Part shown: piece after piece, positions 31,037 through 39,428 of the stretch
Layout: each line of letters begins with the position of its first letter
Position numbering within the stretch: position 1 is the stretch's first letter
Origin: JBGSWC01 sp041752635
GTDB taxonomy: Bacteria > Planctomycetota > Planctomycetia > Pirellulales > Lacipirellulaceae
Length of the DNA stretch: 64,000 nucleotides
Reading direction: 5' to 3'
NCBI GenBank assembly: GCA_041752635.1
Contig: JBGSWC010000324.1
Location: forward strand, 1 to 64,000
Translations under genes and position numbers: made by a program
Notes under the pieces: model-generated
Seen by the model: the letters and a program-made list of their open reading frames with translations, nothing else
What the model was told of the DNA's origin: nothing
The model's database searches: none

Positions 31037-33666
31037 ATCGGTACACTTTCGTGAGGAAGTTCGATGGTAAATGTCATTCCGCCCTCATCGTTCTTGTCGG
31101 CTCTAATACTACCATGATGGGCTTCGACAATCGACTTACAGATGGCCAGCCCCATCCCCATGCCGTCTTCCTTGGTGGTCACAAACGAGTCGAACAGTGT
31201 GTAATGATCGATGTTGGCCGGCGGTCCAGTGCCGTTGTCGATTACCGCTAATTCGACGGAGTCTTCAAGTTCCCGAGTCCGAAGGGTTACGCGTGGCATT
31301 TCGTCGGCTATTCCTTCAACCGACTGCAACGCATTCCTCAGCAGATTCACGACGACTTGCTGAATCTGAATTGGGTCGCCCAAGATTTTCGGTAATGCCT
31401 CGTCGAAATCAAAAGCAATCCGCACACCGGGACGTTTCATGGTAACTGACTGCAGTTCGGCCGCTTCGCGAATCACGCCGTTCAGGTCGAACTTCTGCAA
31501 GTTCGCTTTTCGCGGGCGGCAAAAGTCTCGCATCCGACGAATGATTTCAGCCGCCCGGTGAATCTGTTCGTCCACTTGCACCAGCATTGCCTTAGCGCGG
31601 ACACACGCGTCTTCGTCGCCGCTGCTGATCGCCCGGCGGCTGGCGGCCGCGAAAGTGGCGGCCGCATGCAGCGGCTGGTTGATTTCGTGGGCGACACCGG
31701 CGACAACCTCGCCCATCGTCGCGAGTCGCGCTAGGTGCTTCAGTTGTTCCTGCAGCTTTTGAATTCGCTCGGCATCTTCGACCTCGCTGGTGATGTCGCG
31801 GTTTACCCCCACCATTCTCAGCGGCCGGCCCGCGTCATCGCGCTCGATGACTTTGCCAATCGAATGGAGCCAATGGTATTTGCCGGCGGAATCCTGCATG
31901 CGATATTCGCTCGTGTACTGTTCGGTGCCACCATTCAAGTGGTCGTTGAGCACCTCCCGAACGGCGGCAAGGTCATCGGGATGAATACTTCCTTCCCAGT
32001 CCGAACGTCGACGAAAGTGGCTTTCGTCGGGTGAACCATAGGTGCGCAACCAAGCATCGTTCACGTAAACAAGCCCGGTCAGTAAGTCCCAATCGAAATA
32101 ACAAGCAGCTATGACATCGACAACTTGGCCAAGTCGTTCTTCGCTCGCGGCGAGCTCCATCTCGGCCGTGCGATGCTCGATAGTGTGGACAAATATTTCA
32201 CCCAATAACCGCAACAGCGCGATCGAATCGGCCGATAGCTGGCGATACTCGTGCTTTGTCGAAAGGCCGAAGAAACCCTTGAGTTTTCCGTCGTCGACCA
32301 CGGGGATATTGATGAACGATTTGACGCCGAATGCGTGAAAATCTTGGTAGGCTTTGTCGGCCTCCGGAGGAAGATCGTCGATTCTCGGCACCCACAGCAC
32401 TTCGCCTCGTCGAAGCTGGCTCGACGCCCACGGGAATTCATTGACATCGATATCGGTTAACCCGGGTGGAAACTCATCCATCTGCGGCGCCGACCACACG
32501 CTATGGGCGATCGCCCGCTGGCGGCTGTCGTCGATCAAGAAGAGGAAGGCTCGGTCAAAGCGGGTAAATTCCGCAACTTGTTTCAGTCCCTCCATTAATC
32601 CGGTCTCTGCCGCAGTCAGCGGAGACTTGATGAAATTGCTACTAATGTCGACCAACAGGGCTTCGAGTTTACGCAAGTATTCGATTCGCTCGTTATTGAC
32701 TCGCTCGTCGGTGATGTCGCGCCCCACGCTCTGGTATTCGACAACCGTCCCGTTAGGGGCAAAGATTGCGCGATCGGACCACTCGACCCACCGCAACTCG
32801 CCATCGCCCCTTAGCATTCGGCGACGGTCTTTCGAAACGGGGTTCGCAGGCGTTAGTCGCCGCAGTTTCCGCTTGAATTTTGCTAAGTCGGCAGCGTCGA
32901 TTAGTGACCACAACGGCTCGCTCAACAGTTGTTCACGAGTGCGGCCCGCAAACCGGCAGACAGCTTTGTTGATCAACGTCGCGACGCCATCGGGGCGCCA
33001 ACGCATGATGTATTCATCTTGATCTTCGATGAGCTGGCGATAGAGCTGTTCGCTCTTGGCTCGCGCCGACTCGGTATGGGCACGATTGAGTAGGTTGACA
33101 AAGATCGACGCCAGTACGTTGAGTAAGTGTTGCGTATGATTGAGCCAAGGGCCGACCGTTCCAAGGCAAGCGAGCCCGATATAGCCAAGAAAATGGTCCC
33201 CCGTCCGCATCGGTACATAGATGAACCGAGTCAGGCCGAGTTGCACGAATAGCTCTCGTAAGCTACCCGACTCGGTCGGCAGATCGCTTAGCTGGGCGAC
33301 GGCAATTGTCTTGCCGGCGCTTAGCCGATCGTATCCCCACTGAGAGATCGCAACGGGAATGCGAGGTGTCTTATCGGCGAACGATAGCGAACTGTCACGT
33401 TGCCATTCGTAAATCAGTTTGGCTGTCGTGTGATCGCTGTCGAGCAGATACATAAAGCTGCGGTCGACACCTAGATATTGGCCCACTCGCTGCAGTGCAT
33501 CGGATATGTGGCGGTCGATCTCTCTTGTCGGCGAATTAATGAACCGAGTGCTCAGTTCTACAAGCAGAGCCAATAGCCCTGGATCACTACCGCCACGTAG
33601 CGCTGGAAGCAGCCAGGCGCTTTCGTCGGCTAGTGTTTCGATTGGCTGTGGCTGGAGCTCCGACAT
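31033..33666 (-). CDS. Soluble GAF/PAS sensor histidine kinase (FixL-like)
   Basis: The 877-residue protein has no membrane segment. Domains in order are GAF (about 40-200), PAS with PAC (about 210-330), GAF (about 340-500), PAS (about 510-630), a HisKA dimerisation helix with the phosphoacceptor His660 in GVAHEINQPLHA, and a HATPase_c domain with the N box VVVNLLRNALQS and GTGP...GMGMGLAI at the end. It autophosphorylates on His660 in response to a soluble cytoplasmic signal that the GAF/PAS domains sense. ATG 33666 is preferred; GTG 33675 is also possible. It overlaps the first response regulator by four bases, a clear two-component operon. Confidence 0.95.
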   Translation of the reverse strand: MSELQPQPIETLADESAWLLPALRGGSDPGLLALLVELSTRFINSPTREIDRHISDALQRVGQYLGVDRSFMYLLDSDHTTAKLIYEWQRDSSLSFADKTPRIPVAISQWGYDRLSAGKTIAVAQLSDLPTESGSLRELFVQLGLTRFIYVPMRTGDHFLGYIGLACLGTVGPWLNHTQHLLNVLASIFVNLLNRAHTESARAKSEQLYRQLIEDQDEYIMRWRPDGVATLINKAVCRFAGRTREQLLSEPLWSLIDAADLAKFKRKLRRLTPANPVSKDRRRMLRGDGELRWVEWSDRAIFAPNGTVVEYQSVGRDITDERVNNERIEYLRKLEALLVDISSNFIKSPLTAAETGLMEGLKQVAEFTRFDRAFLFLIDDSRQRAIAHSVWSAPQMDEFPPGLTDIDVNEFPWASSQLRRGEVLWVPRIDDLPPEADKAYQDFHAFGVKSFINIPVVDDGKLKGFFGLSTKHEYRQLSADSIALLRLLGEIFVHTIEHRTAEMELAASEERLGQVVDVIAACYFDWDLLTGLVYVNDAWLRTYGSPDESHFRRRSDWEGSIHPDDLAAVREVLNDHLNGGTEQYTSEYRMQDSAGKYHWLHSIGKVIERDDAGRPLRMVGVNRDITSEVEDAERIQKLQEQLKHLARLATMGEVVAGVAHEINQPLHAAATFAAASRRAISSGDEDACVRAKAMLVQVDEQIHRAAEIIRRMRDFCRPRKANLQKFDLNGVIREAAELQSVTMKRPGVRIAFDFDEALPKILGDPIQIQQVVVNLLRNALQSVEGIADEMPRVTLRTRELEDSVELAVIDNGTGPPANIDHYTLFDSFVTTKEDGMGMGLAICKSIVEAHHGSIRADKNDEGGMTFTIELPHESVPM

Positions 33667-33686
33667 CGAACTCACTTTAACATTTG

Positions 33687-33708
33687 GAATAGCGACCGAC
33701 CGCTATTC
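33687..33708. promoter_or_regulatory. 8-bp inverted repeat between trmB and the kinase gene
   Basis: GAATAGCG (33687-33694) and CGCTATTC (33701-33708) flank a 6-base spacer. It begins just after the trmB stop and precedes the kinase start by 21 bases on the same strand, and could be an operator or an RNA hairpin in the leader. Confidence 0.4.
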
Positions 33709-34367
33709 TAGACGATCTCCTTCGACGCCGCCTTGTGAAAGAGCGAGCGATAGACGGGCAAGCCCGACAGCCTCATGCGACGCTCGAAATGGGTGCGGTA
33801 ATCGAGATGATGGTCAGCCGGCCGAGCATCGACGGCCTGTGGTCCGACCAACTGCGGAAAATCCTCGAGCAACTCCATCGTCACCCCAAAGTACTCGTCG
33901 ACATCGGTCCAAAAGTGTAGCGCACCACCAGCGATCAGTTTCTGCTCGATCTGACTAACAAAATCGGGGTTCATGACGCGGCGCTTGCGATGCCGTTTTT
34001 TCCACCACGGATCGGGAAAATAAACGTGTACCGCCGCGAGCGATGCGTCAGGAATCAGCTCGCGAAAAACTCGCTGGGCGTCGCCGCTAACCATCACGGC
34101 GTTTTCACGCCGCTCCTTGGCGAGCTTGGCTGCCGCTAGCCGGGCGTAGCGGTGGGCGATTTCGATACCAAGAAAGTTGCGGTCGGAATGTTCGCCTGAG
34201 GCCGTTTGCATGAAGAGCCCCTTGCCGCTGCCGACTTCGATTTCCAGTGGCTGCGACCGCTCGAATAAGGCGGCTTCGTCCCAGGGGTTTGGCAAGTCGT
34301 CGAACGACTTTAGGTGTCGCGACAGGTCGAGCTGTGGATCAACACGTTTGACAGCGCGGCGGCCCAT
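33708..34367 (-). CDS. trmB: tRNA (guanine-N7-)-methyltransferase TrmB
   Basis: The 219-residue protein has the SAM motif IEVGSGKGLF (about 43-52), the family-specific VYFPDPWWKKRHRKRR and, near the C terminus, RTHFERR. TrmB makes m7G46 in the variable loop of several tRNAs in the cytosol. Length is as usual. It starts with ATG at 34367, 15 bases after the rhomboid stop, and is followed by the kinase gene on the same strand. Confidence 0.96.
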   Translation of the reverse strand: MGRRAVKRVDPQLDLSRHLKSFDDLPNPWDEAALFERSQPLEIEVGSGKGLFMQTASGEHSDRNFLGIEIAHRYARLAAAKLAKERRENAVMVSGDAQRVFRELIPDASLAAVHVYFPDPWWKKRHRKRRVMNPDFVSQIEQKLIAGGALHFWTDVDEYFGVTMELLEDFPQLVGPQAVDARPADHHLDYRTHFERRMRLSGLPVYRSLFHKAASKEIV

Positions 34368-34382
34368 AACAACGACAAACTG

Positions 34383-35354
34383 TTAGCGAAAGCGGGGGTC
34401 GGAAAAGTCTTGAAACGGACTGTCGTCGTCGAGGTGACGCAAATCGCGACGGTCTGGCTGTGGCGGCTGCGCTGGCTGTGGCTGCTCTTTCGGGCCGACC
34501 GTCGACGCCTTGCCGCCGCTGAAATCGAATTGCTCATTCACTTCACCCCGCCAATCGGTGTCCGTCGGATCGCTACCGATCGATAGCAGCGGCATGATGC
34601 ACGCCCCGGCGACGAATCCTCCAATATGTGCCCAATGGGCGACCCCAGCTTCCATTGGCATCTGTAGCACAGCGAAGCCCATCACCGTCTCAAATATCAG
34701 CCACACCCCCAAAACCACCAATGCTGGCATGTCCAGTAGCAGCGGAATGCCAACGAAGACGAGGGTTTTGACTTTTGCCCAAGGGAATGTGATCGCATAA
34801 GCACCGAGTGTCGCAGCGACCGCACCGCTGGCACCCACCATCGGTGTTTCGCTCACGGGATTGGTGGTCCACTGGGCGAGCGTCGACAATACCCCGCCGA
34901 GCAAGTAAAAGGCGATGAAGACAATGTGCCCTAGGCGATCTTCGATGTTATTGCCAAAAATCCATAACATCCACATATTCGAGATTAGGTGAAACCAGCC
35001 ACCATGCAAAAACATCATGGTCAGCAGTGTTAAGAAGACCGCGCCAGAATCAGTCGAGAGTTGCACTTGAACCGTTCGCGGAGCCGGAGCCGGCGGTGGA
35101 AATCGCTGTTGCCGGAACCGCCGCTGTTGCGGTGGGTTTTGTGCGCCATCGAGTTCGACCGTCACGACCAGTGGCTGGGGATTGTCGAGACGCGTCAGCC
35201 GATTTGAAATGAAGCCCCGTTCGCAAATCACCTTGACGGCCGTCACGTCGGTCAACTGGCTCATCTTCCACTGAACCAAAACGTTGAGCAAGATAAACAG
35301 AATCGTGAAGACCGGCATCCGCTTCGTCGGGTTGTGGTCGTAAAGCGGGAACAT
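34383..35354 (-). CDS. Rhomboid family intramembrane serine protease
   Basis: The 323-residue membrane protein has the rhomboid catalytic pair Ser176 (GASGAVAA) and His243 (AHIGGFVAGA), as well as the GGWFHLISNMWML segment of the second membrane helix. The N-terminal part between the first and second helix is unusually long, with a Pro/Arg/Gln-rich stretch (RRFRQQRFPPPAPAPR), and the C-terminal tail (about 265-323) is rich in Pro, Asp and Gln. Rhomboids cut membrane proteins within their transmembrane helices. ATG 35354 is the chosen start because the first membrane helix follows 15 residues later; no good Shine-Dalgarno site is seen. Confidence 0.92.
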   Translation of the reverse strand: MFPLYDHNPTKRMPVFTILFILLNVLVQWKMSQLTDVTAVKVICERGFISNRLTRLDNPQPLVVTVELDGAQNPPQQRRFRQQRFPPPAPAPRTVQVQLSTDSGAVFLTLLTMMFLHGGWFHLISNMWMLWIFGNNIEDRLGHIVFIAFYLLGGVLSTLAQWTTNPVSETPMVGASGAVAATLGAYAITFPWAKVKTLVFVGIPLLLDMPALVVLGVWLIFETVMGFAVLQMPMEAGVAHWAHIGGFVAGACIMPLLSIGSDPTDTDWRGEVNEQFDFSGGKASTVGPKEQPQPAQPPQPDRRDLRHLDDDSPFQDFSDPRFR

Positions 35355-35489
35355 GATGGCGGGAGATCGGAGCGTCGGGCGGGTGAAGCAATCATCGGGC
35401 AACTATGCCACGGCGTTGCTGTGTGAATGGGATGCGAGCCAACGGTCCGACCTGGAGGCGTGCGTCGATTGGATTCTGGCTCGTAGCGA

Positions 35490-35999
35490 CTAGCCTCTGG
35501 CTCTCAGCATTTCAATGCGAATGGGAACGCCGCGAATTTCGCCTTCGCAAGCGACCTCGGAATTCACCAAGCACTGGAATCTACAGCGTACCATAGCCGA
35601 CGGGCGGACGGCGAGTTTTTGTGCGACGATGACAAGGCGATCACCGGGAAAGACCATTTCGCGAAACCGCACGTTGTCGAGACCACCAAAGCCGATCATC
35701 TCGGCTTTCATTAGATCGTGGCGCATCACATGGTAGGTACACAGCTGTGCTGCCGCTTCGCACATCAATACCCCCGGCATTAGCGGGAGGCCCGGCATGT
35801 GTCCACGGATCCAGAATTCTTCTTCGGTAAGGTCCTTGAACCCGCCGACGATGCCCGTCACGCGATCATCGTGAAAGATGCCGTCGAGCTGCAGCATCTC
35901 GAATCGCTGCGGCAAGTACCGCAAGAGTTCGTCTTGATCGGCGACGATCTTCGAGCAGTCAATCGTCGCCGGATCGATGATGAAGTCTTTGTCCACCAC
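35490..35999 (-). CDS. FabZ-like hot-dog 3-hydroxyacyl-ACP dehydratase family protein
   Basis: The 169-residue protein has the hot-dog active-site region GHMPGLPLMPGVLMCEAAAQ (His67 and Glu81), which matches the FabZ motif GHFP..P..PGVL..EA.AQ. Members dehydrate 3-hydroxyacyl-ACP in fatty-acid or lipid A synthesis. The N-terminal extension (DKDFIIDPATIDCSKIVADQ) is of a planctomycete type. GTG at 35999 has AGGGG 6 bases upstream and was preferred over the GTG at 36023, whose AAGG is too close; GTG at 35996 is also possible. It is in the same direction as the biosynthetic operon but 6 kb away. Confidence 0.85.
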   Translation of the reverse strand: MVDKDFIIDPATIDCSKIVADQDELLRYLPQRFEMLQLDGIFHDDRVTGIVGGFKDLTEEEFWIRGHMPGLPLMPGVLMCEAAAQLCTYHVMRHDLMKAEMIGFGGLDNVRFREMVFPGDRLVIVAQKLAVRPSAMVRCRFQCLVNSEVACEGEIRGVPIRIEMLRARG

Positions 36000-36057
36000 G
36001 CCGAGCCCCTGGTCTGGTTTCACCCTTAAATAGGCGAGTCACAAGTCGACGAACCGA

Positions 36058-36156
36058 TTAGGTCTTGACTTTCTGTCGGCGTTGCTTGCGGGGCCGACTG
36101 CAAGCTGGTCGCTTGCCGTGGTTGGCTTTTTTAACTTTACGACCTGGTTTGGCCAT
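36058..36156 (-). CDS. Small, very basic conserved protein (32 residues)
   Basis: A 32-residue frame begins with ATG at 36156, with AGGGAGA 8 bases upstream, and ends at a TAA at 36058-36060. The sequence starts MAKPGRKVKKANHGK and continues with RPACSRPRKQRRQKVKT, so over 40 percent is Lys or Arg. The composition and spacing recall ribosome-associated mini-proteins (the bTHX / AURKAIP1-COX24 type), and I believe similar sequences are conserved across planctomycetes. The strong Shine-Dalgarno site and start make it a real gene; the function is inferred only from its charge. Confidence 0.7.
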   Translation of the reverse strand: MAKPGRKVKKANHGKRPACSRPRKQRRQKVKT

Positions 36157-36288
36157 CGGACGCTTCTCCCTGAGGACACCCCCCAAGTGTGGGGAGACGC
36201 TAGTTTGTGATTTCGAGTGAGAAAGTATAGCAATAGCAGCGGCCCCGGTGAAGCCGGGGAGCGTCGCAGCTTGGGCATGAAGCCAAGC

Positions 36289-36543
36289 TCACGCAGCCTT
36301 CCGCCGGGGCGCGGTTTTTTTCTTGCGACTGACGAAGGCGATCAATCGTGGCGACGACTTACGCGCTACGAAGCGTCGCGAAACCCAGGCCAATAGCAAC
36401 GTGAATAGCATCAGACCGATTACCCACAGCGCGAGACCCCCCAACAGCTTGGCCACGTGTCCCTGCAACATGATTGCCCGCACCAGCGAAGAGATCGCTA
36501 GAATCACGAACACAAATGTCGCAACTTTTGATCGCACATCCAT
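36289..36543 (-). CDS. Small membrane protein with basic C-terminal tail
   Basis: The 84-residue protein has two predicted membrane segments (about 7-25 and 30-52) and a strongly basic C-terminal tail (RRFVARKSSPR and KKKTAPRRKAA). GGAG sits about 8 bases before the ATG at 36543. No family was recognised; the membrane segments and the tail suggest an inner-membrane protein with a cytoplasmic or nucleic-acid-facing end. It lies 112 bases from the end of panB on the same strand. Confidence 0.6.
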   Translation of the reverse strand: MDVRSKVATFVFVILAISSLVRAIMLQGHVAKLLGGLALWVIGLMLFTLLLAWVSRRFVARKSSPRLIAFVSRKKKTAPRRKAA

Positions 36544-36655
36544 TCGGTCGACTCCACGAGACGCCTGTTTGGGGAGCGAAACCGCGGCAAAATTAGAAGA
36601 CGCGCGTGGCGGCGGCAAGGGCAATTTCGCGGTGTTTGAAATCGCGCTATTCCAT

Positions 36656-37453
36656 TCACTGGAATTCGTGGTCAGCGCCGGGGAATTTGCCGCTGCGGAC
36701 TTCGTCGCAGAATCCGGCGACCGCACTGACAACTTGCTCGCCAAGATTGGCATAGCGCTTCACGAATTTGGGCACGTAGCCGGAGTGCATGCCGAGCAGA
36801 TCGTGTGTCACGAGGACTTGTCCATCGCAGTCGCCGCCAGCCCCGATGCCAATGGTGGGAATCTCGATCGAGGCCGAAATTTCGCGAGCGATGTCGCTCG
36901 GCACACACTCCAGTACCATCGCGAACGCCCCGGCACCGGCGGCCGCTTGGGCGTCGGCCATCAGCCGCTCGCGATCGCGTTGCACGCGATAGCCGCCGAG
37001 CGTGTGAACGCTTTGTGGACCGAGACCACAGTGGGCCATCACGGGAATGCCCGCGCGCGTGAGCGAGGCGATCGTATCAGCCTGTTCGACTCCCCCTTCG
37101 AGTTTGACCGCTTGAACGCGAGCCTGTTTCATGATCTTGCCGGCCGCCTCGACGACAGCGTGGCGACCCAGGTGATGGATGGGAAAGGGCAAATCGACAA
37201 TCACCAGAGCCCGCTTGACCGCCCGCCCCACCATCTCGGCGTGGTAGATCATTTGCTCGAGCGTCACCGGCAGCGTCGTTTCGTGTCCCTGAACCACCAT
37301 CGCGAGACTGTCGCCGACGAGAATGCCATCGACACCGGCTGAGTCGATCATTCGAGCCGTTGGATAGTCATAAGCCGTAAGTATCGCGAGCTTTTCGCCC
37401 CGCTTTTTCTTAGCGGCGAACGCAGGTGCAGTGACGCGAGGCGCTGGGGGCAT
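36656..37453 (-). CDS. panB: 3-methyl-2-oxobutanoate hydroxymethyltransferase PanB
   Basis: PanB catalyses the first step of pantothenate synthesis, adding a hydroxymethyl group from 5,10-methylenetetrahydrofolate to 2-oxoisovalerate. The 265-residue protein has all signature segments: TAYDYPTARMIDSAGVDGILVGDSLAMV, DLPF near residue 90, VKLEGG, GIPVMAHCGLGPQSVH, and IPTIGIGAGGDCDGQVLV...DLLG. ATG 37453 is preferred to a TTG at 37486. No panC or panD is nearby. Confidence 0.96.
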   Translation of the reverse strand: MPPAPRVTAPAFAAKKKRGEKLAILTAYDYPTARMIDSAGVDGILVGDSLAMVVQGHETTLPVTLEQMIYHAEMVGRAVKRALVIVDLPFPIHHLGRHAVVEAAGKIMKQARVQAVKLEGGVEQADTIASLTRAGIPVMAHCGLGPQSVHTLGGYRVQRDRERLMADAQAAAGAGAFAMVLECVPSDIAREISASIEIPTIGIGAGGDCDGQVLVTHDLLGMHSGYVPKFVKRYANLGEQVVSAVAGFCDEVRSGKFPGADHEFQ

Positions 37454-37610
37454 ATCGGAGAAATTCGTGATAAAGTGTTGAAACAAGGGGCACGCTGCCT
37501 GTACTCTAATAGTACCCGCAGGGTGACTGATAGATTAGCCCGCACGACAGTTTCGCAACGGCGCTAGCGCAGCCCCTCCATCCTCTGTCAATTTTGCGAG
37601 AGTCATTTTG

Positions 37611-38450
37611 ATGATCCGTTGTCTTTCGAGTTCGCTCGCCGCGATGGTGGCGATCATATGTTTGTCGCCTTCGGCCTCCGCTGATTTTCCGAAGAACATC
37701 AAAACGCTTGGCAAAGTTCACTCGTTCAATACCGAGCAATTGAACGTCGTCACCGTGGCGAATGAAGGCTGGGTCTTTAAACTCAACGAAAAGTCGGTTG
37801 TCAGTTACAAGGCCGAGGGTGGCCCCGAGTTGATGATACCAAAACTAGCGGTGAAGTTTCGCTGTAAGATCGACAATCGCGGCAATATTGTCGAGCCGGT
37901 CGACACGATAATCGTCTTCACTCCCAAGCAATTTTTTCAACCCGTTATCGACGTGGCTCCTCCCGAAGAGGATCTAAGCGAGAACGGGGACCAGAAAGAG
38001 GCCGAAGCGCCGGAACCCGCCGCCGAGAGCTTCGACGCCGCTTTGGCCGATGCCGAAGAGCCAGTTGGACAACCGAGCCGCAACGGTGGCGCTCAAACGG
38101 ACACGGACGATGGTGTCGAGTATCAGGTAATTGGCGCGCTCGTTAGCTACCGTCGCGGCAAGATGGTCGTCGATTGCGGTGAGGCGGGTAAATTACGAGG
38201 TGAGTTGAGCGAAGACGCGGCCGTCACCGTCGAACTCGAGGGGCTCCCGGCGCTTAAAGCCGCCAAGGCGGGCGACACAGTGTACGCCGAGGGGTATAGT
38301 GGAACCCCCGGGCAGGCTAATGCCCGCAAAGTCGAAATCACCATGGGTCCACCCGAAGAAGACAAAAAACGGTCGAAGCCAAGCCGCACAAGCGATAAGT
38401 CCGGTAAAGCTGGCGAGCCGGCAGTTGAAAACCCGGGCTTTGCCGAGTGA
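37611..38450 (+). CDS. Secreted protein of unknown function
   Basis: The 279-residue protein has a signal peptide (MIRCLSSSLAAMVAIICLSPSASA) and a mature part with a beta-rich region, then an acidic linker (EEDLSENGDQKEAEAPEP) at about 130-150, a second beta-rich region, and a Lys-rich C terminus (DKKRSKPSRTSDKSGK). The two beta-rich parts may be repeats of one fold (VVTVANEGWVFKL and VVDCGEAGKLRG). I do not recognise the family. ATG 37611 is preceded by GAGAG about 10 bases away; an adjacent TTG at 37608 is in frame. It is followed at 87 bases by the BI-1 gene. Confidence 0.8.
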   Translation: MIRCLSSSLAAMVAIICLSPSASADFPKNIKTLGKVHSFNTEQLNVVTVANEGWVFKLNEKSVVSYKAEGGPELMIPKLAVKFRCKIDNRGNIVEPVDTIIVFTPKQFFQPVIDVAPPEEDLSENGDQKEAEAPEPAAESFDAALADAEEPVGQPSRNGGAQTDTDDGVEYQVIGALVSYRRGKMVVDCGEAGKLRGELSEDAAVTVELEGLPALKAAKAGDTVYAEGYSGTPGQANARKVEITMGPPEEDKKRSKPSRTSDKSGKAGEPAVENPGFAE

Positions 38451-38537
38451 CATTGGACAGCAGGCCCGTTGCGGTAATAATCTTTAGTTAGCCAACCACT
38501 TGGCTCCATATCCACGAGTTTTTCGGAGTCTCACGCG

Positions 38538-39293
38538 ATGAATCCCGCCGATTTTCAAGCCCAAAATCCTTATGCCTCGTTCGGCTCGATCGCCGCTCAA
38601 GCTCCGGCCGACGCTCGCATGGCGTTTCTGAAGCGAACCTACACCCATCTGGCGCTCGCCATCTACGCTCTGGTCGGCATCGTTTTCTGCCTGTTTCAGA
38701 TACCGGGCATCGATGGACTGATGCAACAGTTGTTCGCCTCCCGCTGGGGTTGGCTCCTCGTCCTCGGTGCCTTTATGCTCGTCGGACGATTGGCCGAAAG
38801 CTGGGCGAGTTCGACGACTTCGATCAAGACGCAGTACCTGGGGCTGATTACTTATGTGTTTGCTCAGGCAGTGATCATGATGCCGCTGCTGTGGGTCGCG
38901 AATCAGTTCGCCACCAACATTGGTGGCGGTGTCACAGCGAGTCCGATTCTAGTCGCAGGTGTATTGACGCTTGTGCTCTTCAGTGGTCTTACTGCAACCG
39001 TGCTTCTCACCAAGAAGGACTTTTCGTTCCTCGGCCCCGCGCTTTCGATCGTAGGGCTGGTCGCGATGGCACTTGTCTTGATCTCTGCGTTTGGTTTCAT
39101 GAACCTCGGCATCTTCTTCTCAGCCGCCATGGTTGTCTTGGCCAGCGGTTACACGCTGTATTATACTTCGCAGATCCTGCTCCACTATCGCACTGACCAG
39201 CACGTCGCGGCGTCGCTCGCTCTGTTCGCATCGGTCGCGCTGATGTTTTGGTACATCCTGCAAATTGTGCTGCGGTTCTCGAGCAGAGAATAG
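38538..39293 (+). CDS. Bax inhibitor-1 (YccA/YbhL-like) membrane protein
   Basis: The 251-residue protein has about seven membrane segments from residue 30 to the end and matches the BI-1 family, including the ISAFGFMN and FWYILQIVLRFSSRE segments. The N-terminal 28 residues are cytoplasmic and Pro/Ala-rich. BI-1 proteins are calcium-leak or stress-related membrane proteins; in bacteria their role is not settled. GGAG lies 9 bases before the ATG. A good terminator follows the gene. Confidence 0.9.
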   Translation: MNPADFQAQNPYASFGSIAAQAPADARMAFLKRTYTHLALAIYALVGIVFCLFQIPGIDGLMQQLFASRWGWLLVLGAFMLVGRLAESWASSTTSIKTQYLGLITYVFAQAVIMMPLLWVANQFATNIGGGVTASPILVAGVLTLVLFSGLTATVLLTKKDFSFLGPALSIVGLVAMALVLISAFGFMNLGIFFSAAMVVLASGYTLYYTSQILLHYRTDQHVAASLALFASVALMFWYILQIVLRFSSRE

Positions 39294-39357
39294 AGACAAA
39301 GTCTTTGCCCGAGCAACTCACCGAGTTGCGATTTCTGTGGTTTTCGGTCAATTTCTC

Positions 39358-39391
39358 AGCCCCGATCAAAATTGGTCGGGGCTATTTTTTT
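39358..39391 (+). terminator. Rho-independent terminator after the BI-1 gene
   Basis: The arms AGCCCCGATC (39358-39367) and GGTCGGGGCT (39374-39383) form a 10-bp stem with one G-U pair and a 6-base loop, followed by A and seven T (39385-39391). It is 65 bases after the BI-1 stop and 37 bases before the next start. Confidence 0.88.
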
Positions 39392-39428
39392 CGCCTCGAT
39401 TCTTTGCGCTAACATTCTCTAAGCTGCG

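Noticed and set aside
36323..37342. 339-codon plus-strand frame
   Set aside because: Antisense to panB and the small membrane protein gene, both of which have better support.
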